A DNA stretch of 64,000 nt from positions 68,839,226-68,903,225 of the forward strand of contig OU744723.1 of the NCBI GenBank assembly GCA_916613615.1. Reading direction: 5' to 3'. Below, piece by piece: positions 45,825 to 59,320 of the stretch (position 1 is the first letter of the stretch; every line of letters begins with the position of its first letter). The notes under the pieces are model-generated. The model was not told where the DNA came from. It saw only the letters and a program-made list of their open reading frames with translations, and made no database searches. This DNA is from Steromphala cineraria (taxonomy: Eukaryota; Mollusca; Gastropoda; Trochida; Trochidae). A program made the position numbers and the translations under genes.

Positions 45825-48267
45825 CTATCTAAAGTAATACTCATTCACTCCTTTGTTTTCATTTGCAACATACAGTTTGTGTCCATCAACACACAGACCA
45901 AAAGGATATTCCACACCATCTGGTGCAGTCAATATGTCTCTTATGAATTTTCCTCTGTTACTGAGATGGACAACTTTGTTTGAAGAGAACTCAGCTACAA
46001 GAATGTCTCCTCTACTGGTGGATGTGATTCCTTGTGGATCCCTCAGTTCTCTGACTCCAGTAGGTGTGCACATCCACTCCAGATGTCCAGTCTGTGTCAG
46101 ACAGATGACAGATTTTAGACCACTGTCTGACACCAGGATACAGCCTTGTCTGCTCACATGGATAAAGAAAGGAAGCCTGAGCTGCCTGTGAGGTTCTGGC
46201 AGTGTCTGCAGTGATCTCTCCCGTCCTTCCATGTCCAGGATATCTACAGAGGGAGGAGACTCAGAACTGCCAACTAATGTGGACTGATCCAGTACATCAA
46301 GACCAAAATACTCCTTGTCAGTTGATATTGTAGAGTGGAGTTCCAGGGCAGGGTTAACATTGACTGTTACAATCTGTCTAGAGGATAGAACAGACACAGC
46401 CACCTTGGTGTCATCCAGTACAGCAATACTCCGCGGATAGTTATCTAACACCAGAGTGCTGCATTGATGTTTACCATTAAGTGTATCAATAGATTTGATT
46501 CTTTTACCACTAAAATCAGTTACTACAGTTATTTTCCTGTTTCCAACATTCAACACGGCTACATCCCTTAAGTTACATGTGTCCCTCTGATTCAACTTTG
46601 CATCAACAACCCTCTGTAGTACAGGTTGAGCTGTCAGATCAACAACCCTCTGTAGTACAGGTTCAGCTGTCAGATCAACAACCCTCTGTAGTACAGGTTC
46701 AGCTGTCAGATCAACATCCATCTTCTCCACCTTCACATCCATCTTATCAATTTCTGCTTTCAGTTGTTGAAGATCTTTTATAAAACTGAAGGTAGCTACA
46801 TCTCTCCTGTCTTCTCTCTGTGTCTCTGTGACGTCATATACAGCTCCTGATCCAGACGACAGATACATCTCAAACAGCTGCGCCTCATCCTCCAACTCCA
46901 GGGCCTGCTGGATGAACTGAGACTGCTGCTGGTACGTCTGTAAATCTATCTGCTTTGTTTTGACCTTTGACCTCAGTTGACCTGTCTGTTCTCCTGATCT
47001 ATCCTCCAGTTTCTTCATCAGCTGATCTTTCTTTTTCTGAAGATGTACCATGATGCTTTCAAATGTTTTCTCTATATCAGATTTTACCATCAACTTGTGG
47101 TCAGTTCCCTTCTCAATCTCTCCCTCATAACACTTGATCTTAGTGTTGCATTCCTCCATTTGTATCTGAAGTTTCTTCTGACGTCCCTGTAGTTGACCTT
47201 TGACCTCTGGCAAGATGGCCTGGATGGTGACGGCATCTTCACACTTCCAGTGACTGATACTGCAACAAACTGTACATAATGGTTCCTTGCAGTCTTTGCA
47301 ATACAGCTTTATTTTCTTGTCATGTTCTCTGCAGATAAACTTTCTTTTGATCTTCTGACCTGAGGAGGCATCTGTCAATTTGTTGACAATGTGATGACGT
47401 AGTGAAGGCATTTTTCTGTGCATCTTGAGACAGCCGTGACAGAAACCTGCTTCACACTCAGAACACCAATGTGTAGCTGGAGTTGTCTCCCCTTCTTCTT
47501 TGCAGGAAGAACATGTGACGGTCTCTGTTTGAAAATAAGGAGTTATTCATATGAACACTAAGATTTGCATTGATAATGAACAAATTCAGCAATATAATGA
47601 TTGGAGACTTGATTTGTCATAAAAGCAAGTAAACTGTCTTTATCTTTCGCATGTTAGAGTACTAGTTTTGTGAGTGAGAGTATATTAATATGTTTAACTA
47701 CATTCAACGCACTCTTTAAAGATCACAATATTTGCTAAGCTTCGCTTTTATTACCTTGTAGGGAGTCCATGAGTCCATTTAGAAGTAGTCCTGGTTTCAG
47801 CTGCCCCGCCCACTCTTCCACAGGTTTGTCAGGGTGAGACACTGTGTAAAACCTATTCTTGTTACTGATTTCATGTATCACCAAAATACAGTTATTTAAT
47901 ACCTTGATTTTAGGTTTCTCTTTGTAATACATTATGATATCATTGATTTTTTAATCATTAAAAATATTCTATCTTTGCTGCTTTTACCTTGTAGGGAGTC
48001 CATGAGTCCAGTTAGAAGCAGTCCTGGTTTCAGCTGACCCGCCCACTCTTCCACTGGTCTGTCAGGGTGAGGCACTGGGGTCTCTTGTCTACACGTGGGA
48101 CAGGGTATGGACTTGTTTCTCACAGCTTCTCCTTTTGTCTGCAGATATTTCTCCAGACAGTTCCTACAGAAGGAGTGTTGACATGCGAGTGTAACTGGCT
48201 GCTGAAACACTTCAAAGCAGACACTGCAAGTCAGGTGGGTGTTCTTTAACTTGCCTGCTGTCGCCAT
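45825..48267 (-). CDS. TRIM-type E3 ubiquitin ligase, copy E (two coding exons plus a possible cassette exon)
   Basis: The coding sequence joins 47988-48267 and 45825-47524 across a 463-bp phase-1 intron, giving 659 residues. Acceptor is TTCAAACAG|AG. RING (C14 to C59), both B-boxes, coiled coil and propeller are intact. The linker carries three copies of the 12-residue repeat, against one in B and D and two in C, and one residue is lost near EGRERSLQ; together these explain the 23-residue gain over B. The propeller has drifted more than in the other copies and ends NEYYFR. The intron contains a duplicated, splice-competent piece of the RING exon (47755-47841); if included, it adds 29 residues without changing frame. 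Confidence 0.87.
47755..47841 (-). CDS. Possible 87-bp in-frame cassette exon in copy E
   Basis: This duplicates the end of the RING exon (from HPDKPVEEWAGQLK to GLMDSLQ). It has its own acceptor on the minus strand (GGTTTTACACAG|TG) and the family donor (CTACAAG|GTAATAA). At 87 bp, entered and left in phase 1, its inclusion would add 29 residues (VSHPDKPV and on) and keep the frame. It repeats the post-RING linker, with N for T in LLLNGL. No stop lies inside. Whether it is spliced in cannot be told from sequence. Confidence 0.45.
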
Positions 48268-51224
48268 TGCTGATCTGAAATAAACAGTCAACAATTTCAA
48301 ATAGGTCAAAGTATAACAAGAAGACAGATTAGGGTCAGATTCCATGATCAATATTCCAACTCTAAAATTTCAAATAGCATTGTCCAATGACAATCTGATA
48401 TAGATTACACATATATGTGAACAAAAACCAAATTCAAGTTTTTACTTCATACTGCCTCCATTTCATAACATTAGGAAATCCAGTCATGCATGTCGATCTC
48501 TAATCTTGATTAGTAAATCAATCAACCTCGCTCCGACTGTATGTCTGTCATGGTCCCGATGTCTGTTATAACTGGTGACATACTTCTCATAAAGCTGTTA
48601 CGTCTCTCCTGTAATATATTGTCATCAATTTCCTCTTCACTCATTATAACCATCACTTATCATAATAAACTACTAGTCAGACAACTGGTGAATGGGGTCA
48701 GATAAAACAAAGCATTGCCATATATCTACATCATAGGAACTTATAAGTTGTAAACGACAAGACAACCATATCAAAACAACACACCTTGCAATGTATGAGT
48801 TACACTGGTAGCATATATGTATATTTTGTTGAAGCAATTTACAACAGACAATGTTTAGATTTACAAAAACATCTTTAAAGATTGTTAAAAACTCACCATA
48901 TCAAACGATGATCTTGCCAAAAGTAATCCTCCCCTTTGCTCGTGATATGACGTGACTATCTGACATTTAAGATAAGTGAGAGTCACGTGGTCACATGACA
49001 GTTTATCTCTTCTTGATAGGGTATATCACAGCATTGTTTGTCGACAAGATGTACCATATCTCACACTATGAACTAATTATTTAAAATGTCAACATCAAAA
49101 TCTATATTTTAAAAGGAGTCAATGCTTAACTGAGAAATAATGAAATATTCAATTTACTTTGCTTCTTTTAGTAATCACAATTTTTAAAAAGCTATACATG
49201 ACAAAAATATTTTGATGAGATCAATCAATTTCATGGTCAACCTTATAACTTGGAAGAATGTTTCTCACGGATTAAGGTATCTCACGCAAAAAGGAAAATG
49301 TGTTACCATTATCAAGAAAATAATTTTCATTCACAACAAGGATTGTTTATGGAGACAATTCTACTTATGCATATCAATTTCATGAATTAGATATTCTAAA
49401 TATGTTTACACTGATATGGCCAAATGCAGTTTTGCTTTGTGCATGATATAGATGTTGTTTACATAAATAATAAAAAATTTACTCTCAGAAACAAAGATAT
49501 TTTACTACTTTATATTCATTGAGGAATATTTTTAATTATTGGATGTTAAAAATGTCATTCAAAAATTGTAATGATGTCAATGGTAGTCAACTAAATAAGT
49601 ACTATACTATGAAGTGAATGAAATATCACAATCACAAAAGTTGAAAATCAGATTCTTTATTTTAGATGTACCCTTTAACAAAAATTCTAATGTCTTTGAC
49701 AAGCATCTTACATCTGAATCTATAATAAATTTTTCAGAAAGTTTCATTATTTGATTTTCAATGTTTGTAATGATGTCTATGGAAATCAACACAAATAAAT
49801 AGTTCAATAATTCAAATTCAAACTCTCTATTCTGTAAATGTATAAGTTATAGCTTTGTCAGGCATCTTACACATAATTTTATAATGATAAGGAATAGAAA
49901 TGTCAATACATTTTTGAAGTTCCCATATTAGATCCAACCTTAATATGATATAAAATTTTACATTTAAGAAATGCTTCCCAATCTTTTAAATATTTCCGGA
50001 AATTGTAGATTTACATGCTCACTTTGTGTTTGATATAGAAGTAATCTTCTCTGTTATTGCAGTCTGCATCAATGCTGAGTTAGTTCATACGAAACATAAG
50101 AAAACGGAATGTTAAGATCAGGTATAAAGATACTTACTTACTTAATAAAAAATACATTTCTCAATAATTTATTAAACTATTTCTGTTTCAGGACCAACTG
50201 AAAGTATTTTTGCTATGATTGTGTATAAGAAGAGGAATGTTGAGTACTTGAAAGACTGCAATCATTTCTTCATCGATGAGGGGTCAATTATGTTGATGTA
50301 TACATATAAAATATGTCTACTTTACTTGAAAACAAATGATTAAATGGATTGTATTGTTTTGGAAACAAGTTATGCCAGTTATACTAAGGTTAGTATTTCT
50401 ACTTTATAAAACTTTATAAGTCACTAATGTTTCCTCACTTTGTGCCACATGTGTTGTATTTCATAATATGTTAAATTATTACCTACAGGAGATATCACAA
50501 TTTACAGAACCGCAGAGTCAGTGTTATCTAAGCAAAACACCTTAATTAAAGGGGCCGTAGCACGTTTTTTGATAATTTTATATTTGAAAATTCTCACTGA
50601 CAATTGTAAGTTAATGTTGAATGCATGATTTTGTAAGTGTAAATAATCTCATTACACATGCCAATCATCCATAGTCAGAGGACATAGTATAAAGATTCCC
50701 ATAAAATCCATTGTCGGTCATTTTGTGTGAACACCTTTAATTCATTTTGTGTAAGAAAAAGGAATCTTATGGCTTAACTTTACATTATATATTTGAACTA
50801 TTACTGCTTTATTAAGATTAAATACATTGTCTTTTAAATGAAAGAGAGCTCTATGCCTTCGGGTCGGCACTTGAGTATTGCACTGACCGTCCAAATGAAA
50901 CCTAAATAACAGGCATTTTCACTTATATATACTAGCATCACTTAATGCATACAGCTGTAAATATGTATTATAGGGGCAGTAGCACGTTTTAGGGGGAAGG
51001 GAAGATGATGTCTCGAAAATGAAAATAAATGGTTCCAATTGAAAAACGATGTATTTTTAACTAAATAAAGCAGTAATAAATCAAATACATATATATATTT
51101 TTTAACTTTTAGAAATCTCTATCATACAATGCAATTTAATTAGTTCATTTCATGATTTGCATAGCAGTATGTACCCATAGACAGTTTGAAAATAAAGGTA
51201 AACAGATTGTAATAGATTGATGTA
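48268..51224. other. Upstream region of copy E
   Basis: No gene is supported. A candidate first exon with donor lies at 48897. From about 49050 the sequence is AT-rich and not seen elsewhere in the window. Two GGGGC(C/A)GTAGCACGTTTT segments at about 50551 and 50971, and TACTGCTTTATT with its reverse complement, suggest remains of an unknown repeat at about 50550-51100. Confidence 0.45.
48897..48995 (-). promoter_or_regulatory. Candidate first exon and promoter motifs of copy E
   Basis: A consensus donor (TATG|GTGAGT) ends a possible exon at 48897. TGACGTGA (48948-48955) and CACGTG (48984-48989) lie just upstream in transcription, paralleling the CRE and E-box of copies A and C. Confidence 0.4.
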
Positions 51225-51480
51225 TAATGATACGAAACAAGAATAATGTTAAAGGGATACAGATAGGGAATACAGAATATCTTCTATCACAATATGCTGA
51301 TGACACTTCACTTGTTTTAGATGGCACTGAAAAATGCTTTCAGGCCACTTTAGAAACGCTAAGCATATATGCCTTTTTCTCAGGCTTAAAAATAAATGCC
51401 AAAAAAAACACAAGTAATATGGATATTGAAAACAATTCGAAAAGAAAATTTGCAGAAATTGGAATTTAGATTTTATACAG
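51225..51480 (+). pseudogene. Short L1/Tx1-like reverse transcriptase fragment
   Basis: About 80 codons match the reverse transcriptase of the LINE at 15389-21550: NVKGIQIGNTEYLLSQYADD with the catalytic YADD, then SLVLDGTEK and FFSGLKIN. A frame break follows. Neither ends nor target duplication are visible, so it is a small relic. Confidence 0.75.
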
Positions 51481-53790
51481 AATTTGAAAATCTGATTCTT
51501 AATTTTGTTTCATCTGATAATACATAATGATTGTTCAATTCTCTTCCGCTTGGCCATTTTAGATTTGAAAACATTTCTCTAAGACAAAACAGTTCATTGC
51601 TCGATAGGAACAAGATAATAACTCAGCCAATCAACGATCGCATGTCATAAAGGGGGATTCCCCGGTCACAATGACCGAACCTTGCTTGACCGGCGCCCAG
51701 TCCGTGTCATGTGACTTTTGTCAATTACATAACTGCTGGTCGGTATTTCCCTTTAAGTATAATATATACAAAATGAAACAAATGGATAGATTACCAAACC
51801 TAAAACATATAAAACAAGACATCAAGAAAAGTTATCTGGTAGACCGCTATAGCTAATATTAAAAATGCAAGTATGAGGATTTTATAAAATTCTGGTCTAT
51901 ATTTCATAATCTATTTGAATACTTTTTGTCACCTTTTCTTGATAAATCAAATATATTATGTAAAGTTCAATCATGCGATTCCTTTTTCTTACACAAAATT
52001 AATAAAATGTGTGCGCAAAAAACTGGACTTAATGTAAATCTTCACAATTAGTTCTCTGACTATGGATGATTTGTTTGTGTTGTCATAGCGTAACATTTTA
52101 TAAATCATTAAGGAAAATATATTCAAAATTCTCATTTCAAATTCCATCTTGAATACGTGTAAATGATCAATATCTGGTCTCAAATTAACGCAAGCCGTCG
52201 CCGGACCTGGCAGATGGTCAGTGTACATTCCATTCACTGAAAACTAATTAGCTGACCACACACGTGACCTGTGACCTCTCCCCCTCGCGTTCCTTTGTGT
52301 TACTTGCATGTTAAATGCAGCCGGGACGCTATCTCGGCAGATTTGTCCCGACCAGCGCCGGACGCACATCTCATGTAGTTTTTAGAAGTCACCTCTCGAG
52401 TCGGTCCAGCTCAGGTAGACGACGGGGATGGGGATACGCTGACCTGTGAATGTACCACCGGCTCGGGTAGTGTTGTTGTAACTCCAAACAACAAATAAAA
52501 TAATGGTCGACCATCACAAGATCTCTCCAGTCGTCTTTAACAACATCATCAACGTCACACCGTAACGTTGCCTTCATCGTCCCTCGTCGAAGTCGTTCAC
52601 TCCCGGTCACAGTGTTATGAGATTTATAGCACTATCAAAATGATACAATTATCCTCAACATATAATTATCTGTGTTAAAATAAAAATATACAATTTTCAC
52701 AATAAGTGCTACTGTTCGCAAATTGTATGGCTCAAAGACGTTTCGAAAAAGACTCCATCAATACCTCCCAATAACTGATCACACTGCAGATTTAAGGTGA
52801 AGACTGAACGCTCTATCAGGTAAAGATGGATGTATGTTTTCGTTACACATCAATCGTTGTTTACTCATAAATCAAAATGATTACAAAATGTGGTAAAGCT
52901 TCTTTCATTCATTTATTTATACTTATAAAAAGATCATGTGCAAGCTGAATGTCCTTCTCAGATGCGAAATGTGCTTTTCACTAGCAGTGGTAAATGGCAT
53001 TTATAAGCTAATTGAATATACACACCAAGCAATCTTTCAATAGAACAAAAGTTAATTATTGTTTTTATGACAACCTCATTTTTGATATCCATCAGATTAA
53101 CGGTTAAAAAGAATACATGAATTCTAGTTTATGTAAAACTTGAATTTTGGAAATGTTTAGAATCGAATGCTTAATAAAAGAAGTGTAAGCAATTTGAAGT
53201 TTGTAAGTTAATTGGCCTAACTAGATGTGAGCTAAAATTTCAACGACTGTTATAACATTATGGTCATGGTAACATTGAAACGGTTATAAAGTGAAGTAGG
53301 ATTATTAATTTACAGTCAGTAGTCTTTTGCTAGTTTTGTTACATTACTGTGCTCTCAAACATTTGTTAAACTTCTCAATACACGAGTAGATTGAGCATAT
53401 ATCGGGAAACTTGTCAATCAAGCTATTTCAAGCCATTTTATATACCAACCTTGATATCAACCAGCATTGTATTCGCACTACTTGCTTTCAACGTTGCTTC
53501 TTTTCTATGGATATTCGCACTACTTGCTTTCAACGTTGCTTCTTTTCTATGGAGAATATCAGACCATAAACATGATTAAATGACATTATCAAAAAAATGC
53601 ACGACGTTTAAACTTTCATAGAAGATTAGGCTGGATTCCAACCTTGGACCTTTTGCTTTTTAGACTGATAACGTAACCTCTGTACCAATAACGACTACAT
53701 TAAAATAGTGCTTCGATTCTTCTATTTCTATTAACACTTATGGGCTAAAAAGGGCGAGAGAAGGACATATCTTTTATTTGTAACAAATAC
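51481..53790. other. Intergenic DNA upstream of copy E up to the fold-back composite
   Basis: No gene is supported. It contains the CpG-rich block (52330-52620). DNA from about 53021 resembles the flank at 22426-22500, and a 42-bp stretch with CACTACTTGCTTTCAACG is tandemly duplicated at about 53470-53550. Confidence 0.45.
52330..52620. other. Conserved CpG-rich block upstream of copy E
   Basis: The most GC-rich version of the block (compare 4911-5172). It keeps CAGGTAGACGACGGGGATGG and ATGGTCGACCA. A 73-codon minus-strand frame is open here but not in the other copies. Confidence 0.45.
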
Positions 53791-53904
53791 AATAAAAGTA
53801 CCGAGGGTACAGAAGCTCACCTTAAAATGAATGATGTGGTAATATGGTTTAATTGTGTAACCATCTTTTATATAATTGATTATGGCTGCCATCATGATTT
53901 TTTT
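53791..53904. repeat. Outer terminal repeat X of the composite (left)
   Basis: Starts AATAAAAGTACCGAGGGTAC and ends CATCATGATTTTTTT. It is the reverse complement of 55842-55959 with few differences. Confidence 0.75.
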
Positions 53905-53948
53905 AGCTCACCTTTACAAAATAAATGTGAGCTTATGTCATGGCGCTT

Positions 53949-54006
53949 CGTCCGTCGTCCGTCTGTCTGTCCGTCCGTCCGTCTGTCCGTCCGTCCGTCC
54001 GTCCGT
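53949..54006. repeat. GTCC/GTCT microsatellite
   Basis: A run of CGTC, GTCC and GTCT tetramers next to the left end; its inverted partner lies at 61741-61790. Confidence 0.8.
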
Positions 54007-54010
54007 AAAC

Positions 54011-54634
54011 TTTCACGAAAAAGACTACTCCTCCTAAACGAATTCAGATATCATTCTGAAATTGTAGTATGTTATACCCATGGTGATTCCCCACAGAAAG
54101 GTAGACGTTTCAGTTTTGAGAATTCAAGATGGCCGCCATGACAGCCATATTGAATTTTCAATTAGATTTCATGAAAAAGACTACTCCTTCTAAACGAATA
54201 CAGATATCATTCTGAAATTGTATTATGTTATACCCATGGTGATTCCTCACAGAAAGGTAGACATTTCAGTTTTGAGAATCCAAGATGGCCGCCATGACAG
54301 CCATATTGAATTTTCAATTAGATTTCATGAAAAAGACTACTCCTTCTAAACGAATACAGATATCATTCTGAAATTGTATTATGTTATACCCATGGTGATT
54401 CCTCACAGAAAGGTAGACATTTCAGTTTTGAGAATCCAAGATGGCCGCCATGACAGCCATATTGAATTTTCAATTAGATTTCATGAAAAAGACTACTCCT
54501 TCTAAACGAATACAGATATCATTCTGAAATTGTAGTATGTTATACCTATGGTGATTCCGCACAGAAAGGTAGACGTTTCAGTTTTGAGAATCCAAGATGG
54601 CCGCAATAGCAGCCATATTTACTTTTCAGCTGCA
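54011..54634. repeat. Four tandem 156-bp units, left arm
   Basis: Units start with TTTCA(C/T)GAAAAAGACTACT at 54011, 54167, 54323 and 54479, exactly 156 bp apart. Each carries GGTGATTCC, CAAGATGGCCGC and TTTTCAATTAGA. The inner units are almost identical. Confidence 0.88.
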
Positions 54635-55841
54635 GATGACACATCATTATTATTAAATTTTAAGCTTTCATCAAGTGATCACTGGCACCATATAAATTCT
54701 CTAATTTGAACTTACTAATCATAATATTATCTTAAATATGGAATATTTAAGATTGTCGTGCAAGTTGTTCTATATTTTTAAGTGTTTCTAAAAAAATTAA
54801 GATGAAAGACAAACATAATTAATTAATTTGTTTAAAATCTTTATGGCAACTAGCTGCAAAAACCAAATCACATTAAACATGTTAAATTTTAAACAATGGT
54901 ATCTCCCTTATATTCCTTTAAATACCACACATAAGGGGTCAACCAGAGTTCAGATATTCCACTATGTTGTCTAATACACATCCCAAGGCAGGCTGCTAGC
55001 ATCACAGTGTCAGCTGCTAGTCTGTTGCATAATCAACCTGACCCAATTTATATGGTAGAGCATTATGCTATATGGCCATGGCCCATGTGTATGCAATAAA
55101 AGTTATGGACTTGTATTCTCATGACAGTGATTTGTTCTTTCTAAGAATAACAACTTACACAAAACTTGTCTACAATAAGCTTTGTGTTTAGCAATCTACA
55201 TGATAAGTTGATGTGGAATAAATATGCAGATGAAAATCGAAAAGGGTTTAGTAAGAAAAGTAAGGAAATTTGATTTGTCATATCTCTCTGTTGATTTGAC
55301 AATGCCAAAATGTTTACCATTATAGTACTGTATGATTGTTAAATAAATTGATACTTTAATGAAAGACATCTCATGGTCACTTGACATGTAAATATTATGT
55401 GAACAAAATAAATGTGTCTTATGCATTGCTGTGTTTATGACTTTCCTCTCAATCAGTCATTCATTTTCCTTGAAAAATCTGTACTTTTGGGATTCTCAAT
55501 ATCCCATGCAGCATAACCATCAGTGAAATAATCTTGAAATCATATTAATGATTCACTACAAAACAAATGTAAGTGCCCACCATCCTGTAAGTAATGAATG
55601 ACATTTAAATGGATACACCTAAACCAATCAAGATATCATAATGAAATTAATACGGATGCCCACATAAAAGTAGCATTTTGAAGATTAAAAAGTACAAGAT
55701 GGTCACCAATTCAGCCATAGATATACAAAAAAGTTATACAAAAACCTACTGCTTGTTAACTTATCATGATTATATCATTCGTGTATTAATGTTTGTTCAA
55801 GCTCTAGTCGTTTCCAAAAGAAGACTAGTATTTTAATAGAT

Positions 55842-55959
55842 AAAAAAATCATGATGGCAGCCATAATCAATTATATAAAAGATGGTTACATGTATAATTA
55901 AACCATTTTACCACATCATTCATTTTAAGATGAGCTTCTGTACCCTCGGTACTTTTATT
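55842..55959. repeat. Terminal repeat X at the centre of the composite
   Basis: Inverted copy of 53791-53904. It forms the loop between the mirrored blocks 55617-55841 and 55960-56199. Confidence 0.7.
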
Positions 55960-56511
55960 ATCTTTTAAAATGCTATTCTTCTGTTGGAAACCACTAGAGC
56001 TTGAACAAACATTAATACAAGAATGATATAATCATGATTTGTTAACAAGCAGTAGGTTTTTGTATAAATTTTTTGTATATCTATGGCTGAATTGGTGACC
56101 ATCTTGGACTTTTTAATCTTCAAAATGCTACTTTTATTAGGGCATCTGTATTAATTTCATTATGATATCTTGATTGGTTTAGGAGTATTCATTTAGTCAC
56201 ACTCTCAACTTCCAAAGAACTAAATAGATGATGCACATAAATATTTGGAATATATCCCTCTGACACAAATCACAAATTCAGCTAGTGATAAGTCCAATTG
56301 CCAAAGTAAACTGTCCAGGTCAATGTCTCATATAATTCTAACTGAAGATTTCTGAATATCTAAAATCTTGACATATGTTAGTGTAATCTGATTGGTCATT
56401 GGTTTATGCTAATTACTAGATATGATGACCTATGATGACCTCTTGCACCTGCATGTAGCTTATGTAACTTATCCTCTTATGTAAGTTACTGTTATTCCAT
56501 ATAGTGAGTGT

Positions 56512-56531
56512 CCCCCCCCCCCCCCCCCCCC
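56512..56531 (+). repeat. Run of 20 cytosines
   Basis: An uninterrupted C20 tract. A G-rich stretch follows at 56575-56662, with runs of four to ten G. Confidence 0.9.
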
Positions 56532-56574
56532 TCATTTCAATATGCAATACAGATACCCTTTAGAGGAGAGTCGC

Positions 56575-56662
56575 AGGAGAGGGGCTGGAAGGATAGGAGG
56601 GGAAAGGGGGATGGTTGTTGGGGGGAGGGGGGGGGGGATTGGTTTAAAGGGTTGGGGGTAAA
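56575..56662 (+). repeat. G-rich stretch with quadruplex potential
   Basis: Several G runs (GGGG, GGGGG, GGGGGG and one of ten) lie within 88 bp, so G-quadruplex formation, or pairing with the C20 tract as a hairpin, is possible. Confidence 0.6.
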
Positions 56663-58769
56663 AGAGAGGTTTGCAATGGAAATAATCTGGAGGTCAACTC
56701 AGTAATATGTTTATTGAAGTATTTTAACTAACAGAGAGAATTGGTGAGAAAGACTTTGTAAAAAAAGAATTGTTCAGACAGCTGTTCAATGAATGCTGTT
56801 TTGAAGATGAATATTATATCTTTTATTAGCATGACACACAAAATAAAAGATAATTAGTTATTCATTACCAAAATTTTCAATTTGGAATAGATTAATTGCT
56901 TGGGAACAAAGGAGTAAAAAACCTTACATCATTTTAAATGCTTTTGAAAATGATTTGTTTGCATTGAATGATCATTTTAATTATTTAGATAATCATTGTT
57001 CAGACCGTAATCAGATATAGATGATTAAAAACATGTATATTTATCCCTCACTGGCTATGTTATTTGCCATATATGAAGTGTCAGGAATTAAGTAACCCAC
57101 TGATGGAGTGAACAACTTTTATCATTTTATGTTTTATTAAAAGGATTTATTAAAACAGTCATGCTTCAGGCTGTTCGCAGATAAAGATGATTCATACATT
57201 GTTTTGTAACTGTATTTATAGTGTTTATAAATATTACAACAAGCGTATGAATACAAATATAATGACATTGATTTGATTGATCAGGCAATGTATTCTTTTC
57301 AATGAATTTCATGAAATCTAATTGAAAATTCAATATAATTGACATATTGACAATCTTGGATTCTTGATAATAAAATAAATGCGTCTTTGTCAGGAATCAC
57401 TATATAAAAAAATACTCAATATCTTTATTGATTTAGTAGGAGTAGTACTTGGCCTGAAATCTAATTGAAAAAAAATGACTTCTATGATGACATGTTAATT
57501 GTTCCCAGAACCCCTTCAGCATTATACAATTATCATTTAGTTTTACAGGTATTTATAAAACACTTGGTATTGGAACTGGAACCTGATACAAAATACCTCT
57601 ATTATTAACTTATCATGTAGATTACTGTACATAAAAGAAGATTCTTGACTTGTTAATATTAACTCATCGTGCAGATTGTTGTACACAAAAGCTGATTCTT
57701 GACTTGTTTAAATTGTTATTTGTAAAATGTATTACTATTATTAGAATACAAGTATACTTTTCATAAAGACAATTTATATACTTTCCATAAAGTCCATTAT
57801 GTTTCTTTTTTTCATTTAGGTCAGGATTACTATGCAATATACAAGCAGGCAGGGCTGCTAGCCCCAGATCCTTAAGGAGAGTGTAGCAATTTGTGTATTT
57901 GGCTTTGTGTACATATATTTGGAGAAGCACCCTAGTGTGCTGAGCATGTAAACCTGAACTCTGGCTTAGCCCTTATGTGTGGTATTAAAAGACTTGACGG
58001 GAGAGAACATGAATTGTTGTGAAAAATATATATAATTTCACAAAATATAGTTAGCTTATGTCCTAAATTGATTTTGTGTCAAGAAGAACTTCTGTTAGAT
58101 ATAGAAATGGTACAAATATGAGTAAAACACAGGAACTGGAACCTGATGCAAAATAACTCTTTCCACATCAACTTATCATGTAGATTGCTAAACACAAAGC
58201 TTATTGTTGACAAATTTTGTGTAAGTTGTTTTTCTTAGAAAGAACATATCACTGTCATGAGAATACAAGTCTAATTTCCATAACTCTTATTGCATACACA
58301 TGGCCATATAGCATAATTCTCTACCAAATCAATTGGGTCAGGTTGATTATGCAACAGACTAGCAGCTGAGACTGTGATGCTAGCAGCCTGTATTGGGATG
58401 TGTATTAGAAATGCATAGTGGACTCAACAGGAATATCTGAACTCTGGTTGACCCCTTTTGTGTGGTATTTTAAGGAATATAAGGGAGATACCATTGTTTA
58501 AAATTCAACATGATGTTTAATGTCATTGGGTTTTTGCAGCTAGTTGCCATAAATATTTTAAACAAATTAATTAATTATGTTTGTCTTTCATCTTAATGTT
58601 TTAGAAACACTTAAAAATATAGAACAACTTGCATGGCAATCTTAAATATTCCATATTCAAGATAATATTATGATTAGTAAGTTCAAATTAGAGAATTTAT
58701 ATGGTGCGAGTGATCACTTGATGAAAGCTTAAAATTTAGTAATAATGATGTGTCATCTGCAGCTGAAAA

Positions 58770-59310
58770 GTCAATATGGCTGCTATTGCGCCCATCTTGG
58801 ATTCTCAGAACTGAAACGTCTACCTTTGTGGGAGGAATCACTATAGGTATAACATAATACAATATGAAAATGATATCTAGTTTGGTTTAGGAGAAGGAGT
58901 CATTTCCATGAAATCTAATTGAAAATTCAATATGGCTGCCATGGCGGCCATATTGGATTCTCAAAACTAAAACATCTACCTTTCTGTGCGGAATCACCAT
59001 AGTTATAACATACTACAATTTCAGAATGACATCTAGATTGGTTTAGAAAGAGTAGTTTTTTCATGAAATCTAATTGAAAATTCATTATGGCTGCCATAGC
59101 GGCCATCTTGGATTCTCAAAACTGAAACATCTACCTTTCTGTGAGGAATCACCATGGGTATAACATACTACAATTTCAGAATGATATCTGGATTCGTTTA
59201 GGAGGAGTAGTCTTTTTCCTGAAATCTAATTGAAAATTCAACATGGCTGCCATGGCGGCCATCTTGGATTCTCAAAACTGAAACGTCTACCTTTCTGTGA
59301 GGAATCACCA
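58770..59310. repeat. 156-bp units, right arm, part 1 (inverted)
   Basis: About three and a half units in inverse orientation (GCGGCCATCTTGG, TCTAATTGAAAATTCA). They stop where the element at 59321 has inserted. Confidence 0.75.
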
Positions 59311-59320
59311 TAGTTCATTA

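Noticed and set aside
52389..52610. A 73-codon minus-strand frame in the CpG-rich block
   Set aside because: The same block upstream of A, C and D has no open frame in that phase.
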